NCBI GenBank assembly: GCA_030849075.1
Contig: JASAOO010003326.1
Span: 1 to 40,000 of the forward strand
Length of the DNA stretch: 40,000 bases
Origin: Zelonia costaricensis
Taxonomy: Eukaryota > Euglenozoa > Kinetoplastea > Trypanosomatida > Trypanosomatidae
Direction of reading: 5' to 3'
Shown in pieces: positions 29,216 to 39,794 of the stretch. Position 1 is the first letter of the stretch. Every line of letters starts with the position of its first letter. The translations under genes and the position numbers were made by a program. The notes under the pieces are model-generated. The model worked only from the letters and a program-made list of their open reading frames with translations. It was not told the origin of the DNA and did not search any database.

Positions 29216-30999
29216 GGGTCACCACGCCCGCGCACCCCGCACGTCGAGAAAAAACGAAAAGGGAGTGCGGTGCAGTGAGCGCAAAAGGGGCCGGGGCAGG
29301 GGGCGGGGGGGTTGCGTGGGTTGTCCGGCGTGTAGGGCCGGGCGCGGCGCACAAGCCCGGGGCTGATCCGTGACTCCGCGACGCCGCGGCGCCCCACCAA
29401 AGGGGAGGGGGAAGAGGAGGAGCGGGGCGGAGGACGAGGAGGCGATGCGTGTGCGTTGGCCTCGCTGCGTGGGGGGGCTTTGCTCGTCCGCCTGTGCCAC
29501 TGCGTGCGAATGAGCGGCGGTGTTGCGTCCCCGTTACTGGTGGACCTCTGTTCCTTATCGCTGCAGACAGAGAGAAGCGGCGGGGGGGGGGGTGGAGTGG
29601 AGTTGATGGAGAGGGAGGCAGTCAGGGTGGCGGGAGGGGCGTCGGAGACGAGTTGTGTGCTTCCACTCTGGCACGCGGCACACGACGCGTGCCAACGATG
29701 GTCTTCTTTGTTTTCGAACTGCCTGACACGACCTTCCACTGCCCCTCTTGTGCGTTGTCTGGCGACACGGCTGTGCCCACCGAAGGATGCGCGCGCTGAT
29801 GCTGTGGAGCACACACACACACACACACAGGAGCCGCTCCTACCGTCGCCACACTCACACAACGTTGAGCCCCTCCGCTACCCGTGCGCTTCTCGTCTAT
29901 TCGCTGCTGGAACGTTCGGCGGCTTATTGGCATACGATTGCAGCTGCCTCGCACACGAGGGTGCGGCGGGGGGGGGGTGAAGAAAGGGAAGAGCAAGCTG
30001 TGAGGAAGACCCGTAGAGAAGCGAAGGAAAGAGGTGGACGCGGCGTACGAGGGGGGAGGCAACACGGCAGCAGCGGTGTGAGGCGAAGTGAGGGGCGCCT
30101 GGGAGGGCGGGGAAGGGAGGGGGGGGGGACACAGAGGATGGAGTGAGGACGCCGCAGAAGACGCATTCCCTTCTCGTCACACAGCCTGGTGCGTTGCCGC
30201 GCCTCCCGCCTCTCCCTCTCACGTCCCACGCCAGTCCACCACTTGACACTCCACTCCCTCCTTACTCCCACCCACCCCCGCCCATCGCCTGCTGCAGAGG
30301 CGCGTTCGGGTGCGGCGAGGAAGCGAATGCAACTCAGCGCGTGAAGAGAAGAGAGAGTGAGACTCGATAAGAGGAAGAAGGTGGAGGAGAGTCCCCCCCC
30401 CCCACGCACACTCGGCGGAGCGCACGCCCATCCACTGCGAGGGACCTGGGTCATACACCCATACACACATACGAGGAGACCTAGGCGGGCCCGGGTGAGG
30501 GGGGGGGTGGGGAGTACCGCATACAGTCTTGCATCGCAGCTCCGTCATGCCGCTGGGAAAGCACCAACCAAAAAGGGGTGCGGCCATGCAGGGCATCGGG
30601 CCTGTCCTTGACAAGAAGGGGGGGAGGGGGGAACAACAAGGGCGGTAGAGGGTGGGAGCGGCGCGTGCAGCCCCACGACAACGTCTGGGAAGAGGGGAGA
30701 AGGAGGAGGAGGTGAGAGAGGACGCAGCGTTGTCGCTTGGCTGGGCCCGCCCCCGCGTTAGCATCGCGTGCACACACGCACACATGTGCTGGCTGTTGTC
30801 TGATGGCGTGCACACCGCCTCTCTCCGTCACATCCGCAGCGGGGATGAAACAGCACATCACAAAGAAGGAGATGGTGGGGCTGAGGCGAGGTAGATGAAT
30901 GGGAGGCAGCTGGGGGTGCAAGGGGGTGGGGAGGGGGGGTTGGCCTACCGCCACAGTCACTGCTAGCACCCCGTCCTTCTCCTCCCTCCCCCCGCAGCG
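29216..30999. other. Spacer, no gene seen
   Basis: A 1.8-kb spacer. It holds an (AC)n run (29810-29829), G runs (29583-29592, 29969-29977, 30120-30128) and a pyrimidine-rich plus-strand patch at 30170-30290. Just upstream of KREX1 the coding strand has a C/T tract (about 29248-29268). No gene is recognised. Confidence 0.5.
29810..29829. repeat. (AC)n microsatellite
   Basis: A short uninterrupted CA/AC run. Confidence 0.9.
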
Positions 31000-32148
31000 T
31001 CACAGGGAGGCTGGCGGTGTGTCGTGTACGCCAGCGAGACCCTTGAACATGCGCACCCCCACCTCGATCACCTCGTCACGGAAGTCGTACGCGGAGGTGT
31101 GGATCGGCGGGTAGTCCTCGCCGTTGCCGATAAAGAAGTAGCACGCTGGCCGGTGCTTGCCGTAGTGGCCGAAGTCCTCGGACGGGCGCAGCGGCACGGC
31201 CATCTCGCACACCTGCAGGCCCCGCTGCCGGGCCACCTGCCGCACGTGATCGACGCACGCCACGGCATTACGCGTCTCCGGGAAGGCGTCGCTGTACTCG
31301 ACGGCGCACGTGAGTCCCGCCCTGGCCGCCTCCGCCTCGGCGAGCTGCACGAGGTTCGCCTTGAGCGCCTCCAGCTCCGTCTCGTAGGTGGCACGGATCG
31401 TCATGAGCAGCTCGCCGTAGTAGGCCGACATCCCAAACTGCCTGTTGCCGACGTTCACCTGCACCACCGTGCAGAGCAGCAGCTCCTTGGCGTTGCGTGT
31501 CAGGTCTGGGATGCGCTGGATAAGCGTGGCGATTGCCAGCGACGGGTTCTTTCCTGTCTCCGGCTGGCTGGCGTGGGCCGGGGTGCCAGTGAGCTTGACG
31601 ATCATGCCGACCGACGCACACTGGATGACGCCCTCGCGAACCGCGATGGACTTGTACGGGAAACCCGCCATGTTGTGGTACCCGTACACGCGCGTCACGT
31701 GCTCGGCGTCCAGGACTGGCAGGCACTGCACTGCCCCGTTGCCCACCTCCTCGGCCGGCTGCCAGAGAAAGACGATGTCGTTGTCCGCGCCGCGCTGATC
31801 CACCTCCATGGCGAAGGCCATCAGCGTGGCGGAGTGGCCGTCGTGACCGCACTTGTGAGACTTGCCCGGCACCCTAGATGCCCACGGCAGCGCGATCACC
31901 TCGTCCATCGGCAGGGCATCGAAGTCGGCGCGAAAGAGCAGCGTGTCACGTGGCTGCTGTGGCTTGGGCGTCTCGCGGTACACCGCGTAGAACCAGTTGC
32001 CGCGGTCGTGCACCTGCAGGCGGCGCGTATGGGCCCGAACGAATTCGAGAAGTCGCTGCCTTGTCCACACCTCCTCGTTGGAGAGCTCGGGGTGCGTGTG
32101 CAGCTCGTGGCGCAGCTCCACCGCGGCATCGAAGTTCATCTTCTGCAT
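31000..32148 (-). CDS. M20D-family amidohydrolase (N-acyl-amino-acid hydrolase / aminoacylase-like)
   Basis: A 382-aa zinc hydrolase of the M20D group, which removes acyl groups from N-acyl amino acids or cleaves related amides. The opening RHELHTHPELSNEE (13-26) is the family signature. Metal and catalytic motifs are all visible: RADFDALP (73-80), KCGHDGH (C100, H102), WQPAEE (E133, E134), GYHN (H158) and IHTSAYDF (H350). The dimerisation lid domain lies between about residues 180 and 295, with TGTPAHASQPETGKNPS at its entry. Length is normal for the group. No signal peptide or targeting tail is evident, so it is probably cytosolic. The substrate cannot be told from sequence; annotations in related organisms vary between aminoacylase, N-acyl-L-amino acid amidohydrolase and carboxypeptidase. 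The start is ATG 32146-32148. Confidence 0.93.
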   Translation of the reverse strand: MQKMNFDAAVELRHELHTHPELSNEEVWTRQRLLEFVRAHTRRLQVHDRGNWFYAVYRETPKPQQPRDTLLFRADFDALPMDEVIALPWASRVPGKSHKCGHDGHSATLMAFAMEVDQRGADNDIVFLWQPAEEVGNGAVQCLPVLDAEHVTRVYGYHNMAGFPYKSIAVREGVIQCASVGMIVKLTGTPAHASQPETGKNPSLAIATLIQRIPDLTRNAKELLLCTVVQVNVGNRQFGMSAYYGELLMTIRATYETELEALKANLVQLAEAEAARAGLTCAVEYSDAFPETRNAVACVDHVRQVARQRGLQVCEMAVPLRPSEDFGHYGKHRPACYFFIGNGEDYPPIHTSAYDFRDEVIEVGVRMFKGLAGVHDTPPASL

Positions 32149-32669
32149 CGGCTCCGTTCTCGTGCGGCGAAGAAGGTGGATGGGGTAAGGGGGGAAGGGG
32201 GGAATAAGTACAAGATGGAATCCAAGGCGCGCGTCAGCGTGCGTGGAACTGTGTGTGTGTGTGCGCGTCTGTATGTGGAGAAGTCAGCGCTTCTGTCGGG
32301 GGTGAGCAGCAGTAAGAAGAAAAGGTGAAGCGTGAGGCAGCGCCCCTGCGTTTGCCCACACCTGCACATGCCCGTATTCCTCTCTCGCAACGGCGGAGAG
32401 ACGGACGGGCTGGCGCTCACCGCACCACGGCGGCTGACTCCCACTCCTCATCATGTCTGCGCCCGTGGGAGTGTGTGGGTGTGCGTCTGTGCGCGCTCAT
32501 CCTTGGCTTATTTCTCTTCCTGTTGGTGGGTTGTTCGTTTTCGTGGTTTGACGAGGTCGGAGAACGGCCCAACGCGCGTTGGCAGCCACTCCCCGCCCAT
32601 CGTCACTGCCGCGGCCCTCCTCACTCGATGGAGGAAAAGGGGGGAGGAAGGGGAGGGAGGGAGGGGAAG
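32149..32669. other. Spacer, no gene seen
   Basis: A 521-base spacer with a short GT run (32251-32262) and purine-rich plus-strand tracts at both ends. No gene is recognised. Confidence 0.5.
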
Positions 32670-34895
32670 TCAGTGGTCGCTGAGACGGCGGCCCACCTGC
32701 AGCACCGTTGCCGTCAGCGGCTCCACCTCCTCCACCCCGGCCTCCGCCAACCGCGTAAGCGCAAACGCCATGAAGGAGAGCGGGACGACTTGAAGGGTGA
32801 GGGTGGGGGCGGCGGGCGTGCCCACCTCAGCGCGAGCAGCGCGCCGCGACGCGGACGCCGGCGGCCTGCGCAGCTGGAAGGGCCGCGTGACAAGGTCCAG
32901 TCGGCGGCGCCCAAACACGTCATCGTAGGCGAGGCGCTGCGCCGCACGGCACCATGCCAGCGTCGGCGTGTCGCATAGACGGCGTTGCACATCAGCCGCA
33001 CGACCGCAGGGTGCGACCGGGCCCTCCGCGAGCGTCACCTCCGCCTCGTCTGCGGAGTGGTCGGCCATACGATGCCGCTCGTGCACGTACTCGCTGAGGC
33101 AGAAGCAGCGCTGCGCCACCTCGGCCACAGCGTCGTACGCGTACGCAAGCTGCGTGCCGCCCTCCCCGCCCTCCAGCGCCTCTGTCGTCTGGCCTGCCTG
33201 GTGCCCCGCCGCCCCCGCAGCAGCGCCGTCGACGTGGCGCACGCGATGCCGCAGCCACGCCACGAGCGTCGCCTTCTGCGCCGCGTCAACGACGAACACA
33301 GCGGCGTGCAGGCTGTGCACGGCTCGGCACAAGACATCGACCGCATCGTGGTCGTAGCGGTGCACAGGTGTGCCCTTGAGATTCACAAAGCACAGCGTGA
33401 TGGCAGGCACGGCCACCGCGGCAGCGGCAGCAGCAGCATCGCAGTCCCCGTCGCCGCCTTCCCCGTGTGCGGTGCGGCGCAGCTGCGGCGGGACGACAAG
33501 CGCGCCGAACAGAGGCGTGGCGCTGGAGGGGAGCGGCGGCAGCGGCGGCGCGGGTGTGTGGCTGGCCCGCGTCGCCGCCCACCAGTGCATGAGCTCCTCG
33601 GTGGTGCGTGACAGCTCTGCTGACGCGAGAGGCGGAGCGTCGCTGCGGGGTGCGTCTGGCGTGGGCGGCACGGAGGCGGTCTGCGACACCGCAGTCAGCG
33701 CGCACCACCATCGCGCAAACGTTGACAGCTCCGCCGCCCACGTCGTCAGATCCGCCGACACAGACGCTGCGGCGCTCGGCTCCTCCACACCGGATGAAGA
33801 GCGGCTGGCAGTCATGGCAGCGTGGCGGTCGTGGTGGTTCGGCTTGTTGCATGCGTACGGAGAGTACGACCCACACAGCACCACCTCCCGCCACGGCGCG
33901 CTACCGGCAATTGCCGGGCCAGGCCCCGCCTCGGCCGCTGACGGTGCTGCGGTCCACAGCTCGCACCTCCACGCGAACGGTGGAGGCATCGGCAGTTCGT
34001 TTTCAACGGTGCCCTCCGCGCCAAGCGCGCCCTCGGCTTCGCCGCCGTCGAGAAAGTCGGACTGCCGCGCCTGCCGCGCATCGAGGTGAAGCTCGAGCAG
34101 CTTTGCGTAGAGCCGCAGGCCGCGGCGGCGTACGGGCTGCAGCTCGGGCAGTCCCTCCACCGCGATGAACACCACCTCCACCGACGGCGCCGTGGCGTCG
34201 CCACCATCTCCGCTGGCGAGGGCGGCGGTGGCGTGCGGCTGCGAGCGACGCACACACACAAGGTCGGGTAGGAGGAGCGAGTCTGGCAGTGACGCGCCTC
34301 CGCTGCTGTTGCCGACGTTCGCGGTGGGCGCCACGGCGCTGTCGCCTGCCGGGTCGCGAAAGCAGCAGCGGGCGGAGGCACCGCCTCGGTCGGCGGTAGC
34401 ACGGGGAAGTTCGAACACCAGCCCCCCGATGGGCGACGCCCTGTCGCGCCAGCAAAGCACCGCGTCTCCTCCGCTCGTGCTGGGCTCGAGGCGCAGTGTG
34501 CCAGCCGGCCACCGAGGTGCGCCCCACAGCAGCGTCGGCATCGCAGCCCCCTCCAGCACCGCCTCCAGCTGGACAGCGGTGCAGCCGAGGCACGGGAGCG
34601 CTTCCGCCACGGCCCTTGCCGTCACCGGCAGTGTCACGCCCGCCCCTGCAGCCGGCCGCATGAGCGCGTCGCGCTGACACGCCAGCGGGGCTGTGAGGCT
34701 GCGCCGCGCTGCCCATTGCCACGTTGCACACACACCGCGCTCGCGCTCGCCGCTCAGGTGCGCCGTCGCAGTGTCCGCTGCACTGGCTGACGCGGCGGCA
34801 CCGGTTGGGATGCGCAGGGGAAGCTGCAGCTCCTGCACCGGGACCCCGCCCATGTAGGCGGTCACCGCCGAAAGACCAAAGCACAAGCCCAACAT
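32670..34895 (-). CDS. Protein of unknown function (741 aa)
   Basis: The family is not recognised. The product is Ala-rich with scattered ordered blocks: an N-terminal segment MLGLCFGLSAVTAYMGGVPV (residues 1-20), a middle block VEVVFIAVEGLPELQPVRRR, a block ITLCFVNLKGTPVHRYDHDA followed by DVLCRAVHSLHAAVFVVDAA, and a C-terminal block LTLQVVPLSFMAFALTRLAE. The middle and late blocks look like beta strands of folded domains separated by Ser/Pro/Ala linkers. The start is the ATG at 34893-34895; the open frame continues far upstream through Pro/Ser/His-rich sequence typical of UTR. A C/T-rich tract and an AG at 34900-34901 would leave a 5' UTR of only 4 nt, so a further upstream acceptor or use of the in-frame Met at residue 15 is possible. 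No catalytic motif was found. Confidence 0.83.
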   Translation of the reverse strand: MLGLCFGLSAVTAYMGGVPVQELQLPLRIPTGAAASASAADTATAHLSGERERGVCATWQWAARRSLTAPLACQRDALMRPAAGAGVTLPVTARAVAEALPCLGCTAVQLEAVLEGAAMPTLLWGAPRWPAGTLRLEPSTSGGDAVLCWRDRASPIGGLVFELPRATADRGGASARCCFRDPAGDSAVAPTANVGNSSGGASLPDSLLLPDLVCVRRSQPHATAALASGDGGDATAPSVEVVFIAVEGLPELQPVRRRGLRLYAKLLELHLDARQARQSDFLDGGEAEGALGAEGTVENELPMPPPFAWRCELWTAAPSAAEAGPGPAIAGSAPWREVVLCGSYSPYACNKPNHHDRHAAMTASRSSSGVEEPSAAASVSADLTTWAAELSTFARWWCALTAVSQTASVPPTPDAPRSDAPPLASAELSRTTEELMHWWAATRASHTPAPPLPPLPSSATPLFGALVVPPQLRRTAHGEGGDGDCDAAAAAAAVAVPAITLCFVNLKGTPVHRYDHDAVDVLCRAVHSLHAAVFVVDAAQKATLVAWLRHRVRHVDGAAAGAAGHQAGQTTEALEGGEGGTQLAYAYDAVAEVAQRCFCLSEYVHERHRMADHSADEAEVTLAEGPVAPCGRAADVQRRLCDTPTLAWCRAAQRLAYDDVFGRRRLDLVTRPFQLRRPPASASRRAARAEVGTPAAPTLTLQVVPLSFMAFALTRLAEAGVEEVEPLTATVLQVGRRLSDH

Positions 34896-35919
34896 GCGTC
34901 TGCCGTGTACGTGTGGATAGGGCGGTGGGAGGGAGGAAGAAAAATGGAAAGCACGGATTCCGAAGCAACAAAGGATTGATGGGGGGGGCGAGGGGTCACT
35001 ATGTACACGTGTGCGACGTAGTGAGGCACCACCGCACGGTGGCGCGAACGGAGGAAAGTGAAGTCCGGAGGAGAGGGAGGGGGAGGGGAGGGGTGAGAGG
35101 GGGCGATGTGTTGTCTTCTCTCCGCCGGTGAACTCCCTGCGCCGCAGAATGAGTTTACTTTTTTGAGGATGCGTTAGCGTGTGTATCTGTGTGTGTGTGT
35201 GTGTGTGTGTTCGTGAGTGAGCCCAGTGTAAGCGACGCGTTGATCGGCGCGGTGCGGGTACAACCGCCGTGCGTTGACAGAGCTTCAGCGAGGAGAGGTG
35301 GTGCAAGACTTCGCCCCTCCTGCACCGTTGAAGTGGACGAGAAGAGAGCGACGAGAAGGGCAGGTTTGGTTGGGGTGGTGGAAGGGCCGCATGGCGGGAG
35401 TTGAACATCAGCGCAGTGGGGGGCGGGCACAGCACGCGCTCAGGGGAGGGAGCGAGGCGGAGGGGCCAGGTGACACCACAACACATCCGGTGCAGAGGGC
35501 GCTCCCTATGGTTGACGGGGGGCGAAGCGCTCGGCTCCCCGACCCCGACACCCACACGCGTCTTCACCTTCAGCTTCGATGAATGCCGGCGTTTACGGAA
35601 GCGCGTCTCTCCCCCACCCGCTATTAGTCATGCTACCCAGAGCGCAGTCCAGACAGAAGGCGTCACGCACAGACTCGTCTTGCTCCTCTTGCTTAGTGAT
35701 TCGCTTGTGATGCTCTGTTATTGGCCTCCACGTGAGGCACTCTCTCGTACGCCTTCCCCTTCGTGGACCGAGTACTGCACGTATCCGTAGGTGTGGAGCT
35801 GCGAGAAGAGGCGTTTCGGCAACAGGGCGACCTGAGCGCGGTGAAGGGCAGGGGGAGGCGGGAAGCAGAGCTGGCGTGTGGTGCATGTGTCCTCCTCGCC
35901 CAACCCCTCCTCTTCTTCT
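34896..35919. other. Spacer, no gene seen
   Basis: A 1.0-kb spacer with a (TG)n run at 35188-35210 and a purine-rich plus-strand tract at 35050-35105 (polypyrimidine on the coding strand). No gene is recognised. Confidence 0.5.
35188..35210. repeat. (TG)n microsatellite
   Basis: An uninterrupted TG run of about 23 nt. Confidence 0.95.
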
Positions 35920-38394
35920 TCATACGGCGGCCACGGGCGGCTGCTCTTCGTCGACCTCAGCCTCTGTAGCCGGTGCAGCGGGCACGGCGATCTCGGCGGC
36001 GTCGGCCTCTCCGTCCTCGCCGGGTGGCGGCGCGACTCTCTCCCGCCCCTCCGCGAGCGGCTCGGCCGTGTCGCCAATGTGCTCAGCCTCGCCAGCCGCA
36101 CCCGCCTCCGTCGAAGCCGTAGCAGTGCCAGCAGCGGTAGCGGTGGCAGACGTCCCCGCCTTGCCGGGCTTCCTCCCCGCCCCCGCCGTCGCTCCTGCCG
36201 CCGCCGCCGCGTTGCGTAGCAGGTCAAAGAGGGTGCGCTCGCTGGTGTACTGCACCAAGAAGCGGCTCAGCCGCTTGCCCGCCGCGCTGGTGGAGAACTG
36301 GGTCACCTCCAGCGGGTGCACCATGGACGGCAGTGCGGCGATGGTCGTGGAGGCGGGGCTGCCCACGGCGCTGCTCAAGCCGCTCTTGCCCGGCTCCCGA
36401 TCGTCGCCCTCCTCCGCCCCGGCCTCTCCGTCCGCGTGGGGGTGCGGCGGGCCCGTCTCCTCAGCCTCTTCGTCCTCGTCCGCGTTTGGTGCACCACCAC
36501 CACCGGTGCCGCCACTGCCGCGGCCCTTCTTGCCGCGCTGCGTTGCGGCGGGACGGCGGGCCGGCACGAGGGCGAGCGGCACTGCCGCCACCGCCGGTGG
36601 GAGCACCGGCCCATCGCCGTACTGCGCCTTCCACCCCTCGTGCAGGAGGTGCACGGCCTTGTTGCGCTCACGGGTGGTCAGCGGGGGGCGCAGGGGCGGG
36701 TACGTGTAGGCCGGCTCCTCCGCTGGCGGGGGTGGTGGTGGGGGCGGCGCCGCGACGGCCTCGGCGGGCCGTACCGGCTCAGCGCCGTCGGCCGGGGCGG
36801 TGCCCTCCGTGACGGCGGCGTCCGCAGCGGCCGCAGCGGTGTCGGCGCTTTTTGTCTTCCGCGGGCGGCGCCCGCGTCCGGCCTTCTCCGGCGCCGCCCC
36901 GTCCCGTGCGGTGGTCGTGGCGGCGCCCTCACCGCCGGGCTCGGCACCGCTGATCGGGGCCGCCAGCCCCTCCTCCCCCTCTCCGCGCGCGCGCTTGCGG
37001 CGCGGCTTCTTGGCAGCCCCTGCCGTGTCCGCCGCCGAGGACGCAGAAGCGGCCGGTGCACTGCCGGGTGCGTCGGCACTGTTCCCGTCCTGCGTGCTCA
37101 CCACCGTGACCTCCGCGACGGCGCCTGCCGACGGGCGGCGCCGGGGCTTGCGTGTGGCACCCGGCAGGTGCACCTCGCCGCGCTGCCGGTTCTCTCGCAG
37201 CACCGCGCCGGCGTGCGGCTCGCCGGTGATGGGGCAGAAGGCCGTCGTGAGGCCACAGCTGGAGCACGGCGGGGGCAGGTGCGGCCGCCCGGTGGTGGCG
37301 CAGAATGGCGTGCCGGCGAGCCCGCAGTCAGGGCACAGCACCACCGCACGCGCGGCGGACGACGACGACGACGGCGCGGCGGGTGCGGCTGCAGGGCTGG
37401 AGGCGTCGGCGCCGTCGCTGCCCTTTTTGCTTGACGTACGGCGGCGCCTCGCGGGGGCCGCGGCGGCGCCACTGCCCTCCTCGGCTGCTGCGGTTGCATC
37501 GGCCTCAGCGCTTGCCGCCTCTGCCTTCTTCGCTGCCGCGCGCCGCTTCGCCTTCACCGGGCTCAGCAGGGCCGCCTCGGCGAACGGCTGGGTGTCGCCG
37601 ATGGAGATGACGCTGACGCCCGCGCTGGACGGCGCAGCCTCCACGGAGGCGGGTCGACTCGTCGTGGCGCGCGACTTGCTCCCCCGCGCCGCGGAGCTGG
37701 CGGATGGCTTCGCCTTGGTGCTGGCCTTGGGTGCGGGGGAGACGGCGCGGCTGCGTTTGGCATTGCTCTGCGACTGCGAGCGCGAGCCCGGGGCGGAGAG
37801 GAGGCTCGTGCTCCGTCCGTCCAGCTCCGCCGTCGACAGGGAGGGGGCGGCGGTCGCCGACGACGCCGTGGCCGCCGCTGCTGCGACTGCTGCGTCTTGG
37901 GCGGCCTGCCCGCCTGGCAGCGAGGCGAGTTCGGCGATCACTTCGCGCATGTGCAGGCCGTACAGACGAATGCCGCTAATCTGAAACTTGCCCTTGGCGT
38001 TCTTCGGCACCCGCAGCTCCGCCACGCGGGAGGGGAAGTCGGCCTCGGCGTCCTCCAACGCCTTGCGCCACACCGTTGTCGCCGACAGGGTGTCCGTGTA
38101 CGTGCGGTCCACGGGCCGGTCACTGCGGCTGACGGAGAAGTTCGGCTGCCCGTCCACCCAGTGGATCGCCCCGATGAAGTACGGCTCGCCATCCGACGCC
38201 ACGGGGGCCGCGGCGGCGCTGCCGGTGGGATCCTTGTAGGCTAAGCTCACCTTCGGTGCGGCCTGCGCTCCAGCGGCGACGAAGACGGCCCGCTCCACGG
38301 CGAAGCCATCGGGGTACAGGATGGGCTTGCCGAGGACCACCCCGTGGTGGGTCGTGTCCGGCACCACCGCGCCGATAGACGTGACCTTCAGCAT
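35920..38394 (-). CDS. FYRN/FYRC-domain chromatin-like protein with two Cys/His knuckles and AT-hook-like motifs
   Basis: An 824-aa protein. Residues ~18-160 match the FY-rich FYRN-FYRC arrangement found in chromatin proteins such as MLL/Trithorax, JARID1-type demethylases and TBRG1: GKPILYPDGFAVERAVFV (22-39), then YFIGAIHWVDGQPNFSVS, TTVWRKALEDA and the closing ISGIRLYGLHMREVIAEL. Residues 354-394 hold two copies of a Cys/His motif: C354-x2-C357-x7-C365-x6-H372 and C377-x2-C380-x6-C387-x6-H394, each ending TGxPH, probably binding zinc. Basic AT-hook-like clusters follow (RKPRRRP ~415, KKPRRKRARG ~462, GRGRRPRK ~506). The rest is Ala/Ser/Pro-rich, and the tail is acidic. A nuclear, DNA- or chromatin-associated role is inferred. 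The frame is open to a GTG at 38412, but the first ATG is 38392-38394. No catalytic SET, JmjC or PHD domain is seen. Confidence 0.86.
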   Translation of the reverse strand: MLKVTSIGAVVPDTTHHGVVLGKPILYPDGFAVERAVFVAAGAQAAPKVSLAYKDPTGSAAAAPVASDGEPYFIGAIHWVDGQPNFSVSRSDRPVDRTYTDTLSATTVWRKALEDAEADFPSRVAELRVPKNAKGKFQISGIRLYGLHMREVIAELASLPGGQAAQDAAVAAAAATASSATAAPSLSTAELDGRSTSLLSAPGSRSQSQSNAKRSRAVSPAPKASTKAKPSASSAARGSKSRATTSRPASVEAAPSSAGVSVISIGDTQPFAEAALLSPVKAKRRAAAKKAEAASAEADATAAAEEGSGAAAAPARRRRTSSKKGSDGADASSPAAAPAAPSSSSSAARAVVLCPDCGLAGTPFCATTGRPHLPPPCSSCGLTTAFCPITGEPHAGAVLRENRQRGEVHLPGATRKPRRRPSAGAVAEVTVVSTQDGNSADAPGSAPAASASSAADTAGAAKKPRRKRARGEGEEGLAAPISGAEPGGEGAATTTARDGAAPEKAGRGRRPRKTKSADTAAAAADAAVTEGTAPADGAEPVRPAEAVAAPPPPPPPPAEEPAYTYPPLRPPLTTRERNKAVHLLHEGWKAQYGDGPVLPPAVAAVPLALVPARRPAATQRGKKGRGSGGTGGGGAPNADEDEEAEETGPPHPHADGEAGAEEGDDREPGKSGLSSAVGSPASTTIAALPSMVHPLEVTQFSTSAAGKRLSRFLVQYTSERTLFDLLRNAAAAAGATAGAGRKPGKAGTSATATAAGTATASTEAGAAGEAEHIGDTAEPLAEGRERVAPPPGEDGEADAAEIAVPAAPATEAEVDEEQPPVAAV

Positions 38395-38875
38395 GGCGCG
38401 CCGCACTGACACGGCTGAAGCGAACCGTGAACAAAAAAGAAACTAAGTCAAGCTTACGCGTGTGCGTGACTGCAGCCCGTTCCAACAGCAACACGTGCTC
38501 AAACAAGTGCGCACTAGCTGAATATGGTTTCGGAGGAGAGGCGCCCTCTCGTGATGGCGCGGAAGTGATGGGTGAGGAGAGGAAGCCGTCTATTCTCTGC
38601 GTCTGGCTGTGTCTGTCTGTCCGCGCGTGCGTGTCCGTGGGCTGCTGGTTTAATGTAGATCGCGCTCCGTGTTGGACCAACAAGCCGCTGGTGGTCTTGT
38701 CTGATAGTTGCTTCTCTATCGCTCTATGATAGTGGCTGCAGCGGTGGTGATAGCCTAGTGAACAGATGCGCTTGCGATTGCGTGTGTGCGTGTGCGTGGG
38801 CACCAAAAATCGGAAGTGCTGTTCAAGTCTACACGTGAGATTGTTTACCGCTCTCTCTCTGTTTCTCTTGGTGTA

Positions 38876-38896
38876 TGTGTGTGTGTGTGTGTGTGT
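38876..38896. repeat. (TG)n microsatellite
   Basis: An uninterrupted TG run of about 21 nt. Confidence 0.95.
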
Positions 38897-39482
38897 TTAT
38901 GCGTACGTGTGCAGACGCGAATGTCGCTCGCGGCCAGCAGCGGCTTCTGCGTGGCGTTGCGCAAGAAAGAAGGAAAGGAAAGAAACGAAGCGGACGGTCG
39001 GGGTAGCGATGCGGAACGGTGGCGGGCGAGTGGTCGGAAAGGTGAAGGGCGCAGATACGTGGTCCAAGACACGGCACGCTCGCCAGAGGAGGACGTGCAT
39101 CAGGATGTGATGGTGGTGAGGCTGCCACCTCGTGCTGCCGAACGTCGGGGCAGCGCGTTGAGCACGCACTGCTGCGCAGCTAGTTCACAACGCAAGTGGG
39201 GGTGAGGGAGAGTTCCTGGGGAAGGGGGAGGGGGGCTGGTGGGCTACGCGTCAGATCCCCGGCGCGCTGATCGTCAACGCGGCTGACGCGCCCCCAGCGC
39301 CCCCCCCCCTCACCCTTGGATTCTCTCTACCTTCCTTCCTCGGGTGCTCCTCCCTTCACCGCGCAGTCGCGCAGTCAATCAGCATTTCTGTTCGATTTCG
39401 AGCTGGTGAGAAATGAAAACAAAATCAAAGGCGAAAAGCGGCGTGCATGCGCACTGCCCAGTCACAGAAGACGGCGGCGTTT

Positions 39483-39500
39483 GGGGGGGGGGGGGGGGGG
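39483..39500. repeat. Poly-G run of 18
   Basis: Eighteen consecutive G on the plus strand, the longest homopolymer in the window. The true length is uncertain because such runs are often miscalled. Confidence 0.9.
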
Positions 39501-39794
39501 CGAGAAGCGGTACGCGAGAGAGAGAAGGCAAAGAGGTTCAGCGGAAGGACCTAGCTCGGTTTTGACATCCGAGAACAGTGGAAGAGAAGCGTGGCGCACT
39601 GGCACCTCTGCCTTGCGCCGCGTCTGCCCTCCATTGCCCTAGCGCACCCTCTCGCTCCCTGCCTCTCCCCGCCATTGCCCCCCCCCCTTTCCCCCGCCTG
39701 TCCCTATGCGGCTGTCAGCACATACACACACACGCCACACCCAACGCACCCACGCAGATACACAGGCACACATACCACGATCCAGGGTTTGAGT

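Larger units (their letters stand above)
38395..39794. other. Spacer, no gene seen
   Basis: A 1.4-kb spacer, probably the S16 3' UTR plus the 5' region of the FYR gene. It contains a (TG)n run (38876-38896), an 18-nt G run, an 8-bp inverted repeat (39247-39254 with 39283-39290) and a pyrimidine-rich plus-strand end. No gene is recognised. Confidence 0.5.

Noticed and set aside
38395..38412. Start of the FYR protein at a GTG
   Set aside because: Nuclear genes of trypanosomatids start with ATG; the first in-frame ATG is 38392-38394.
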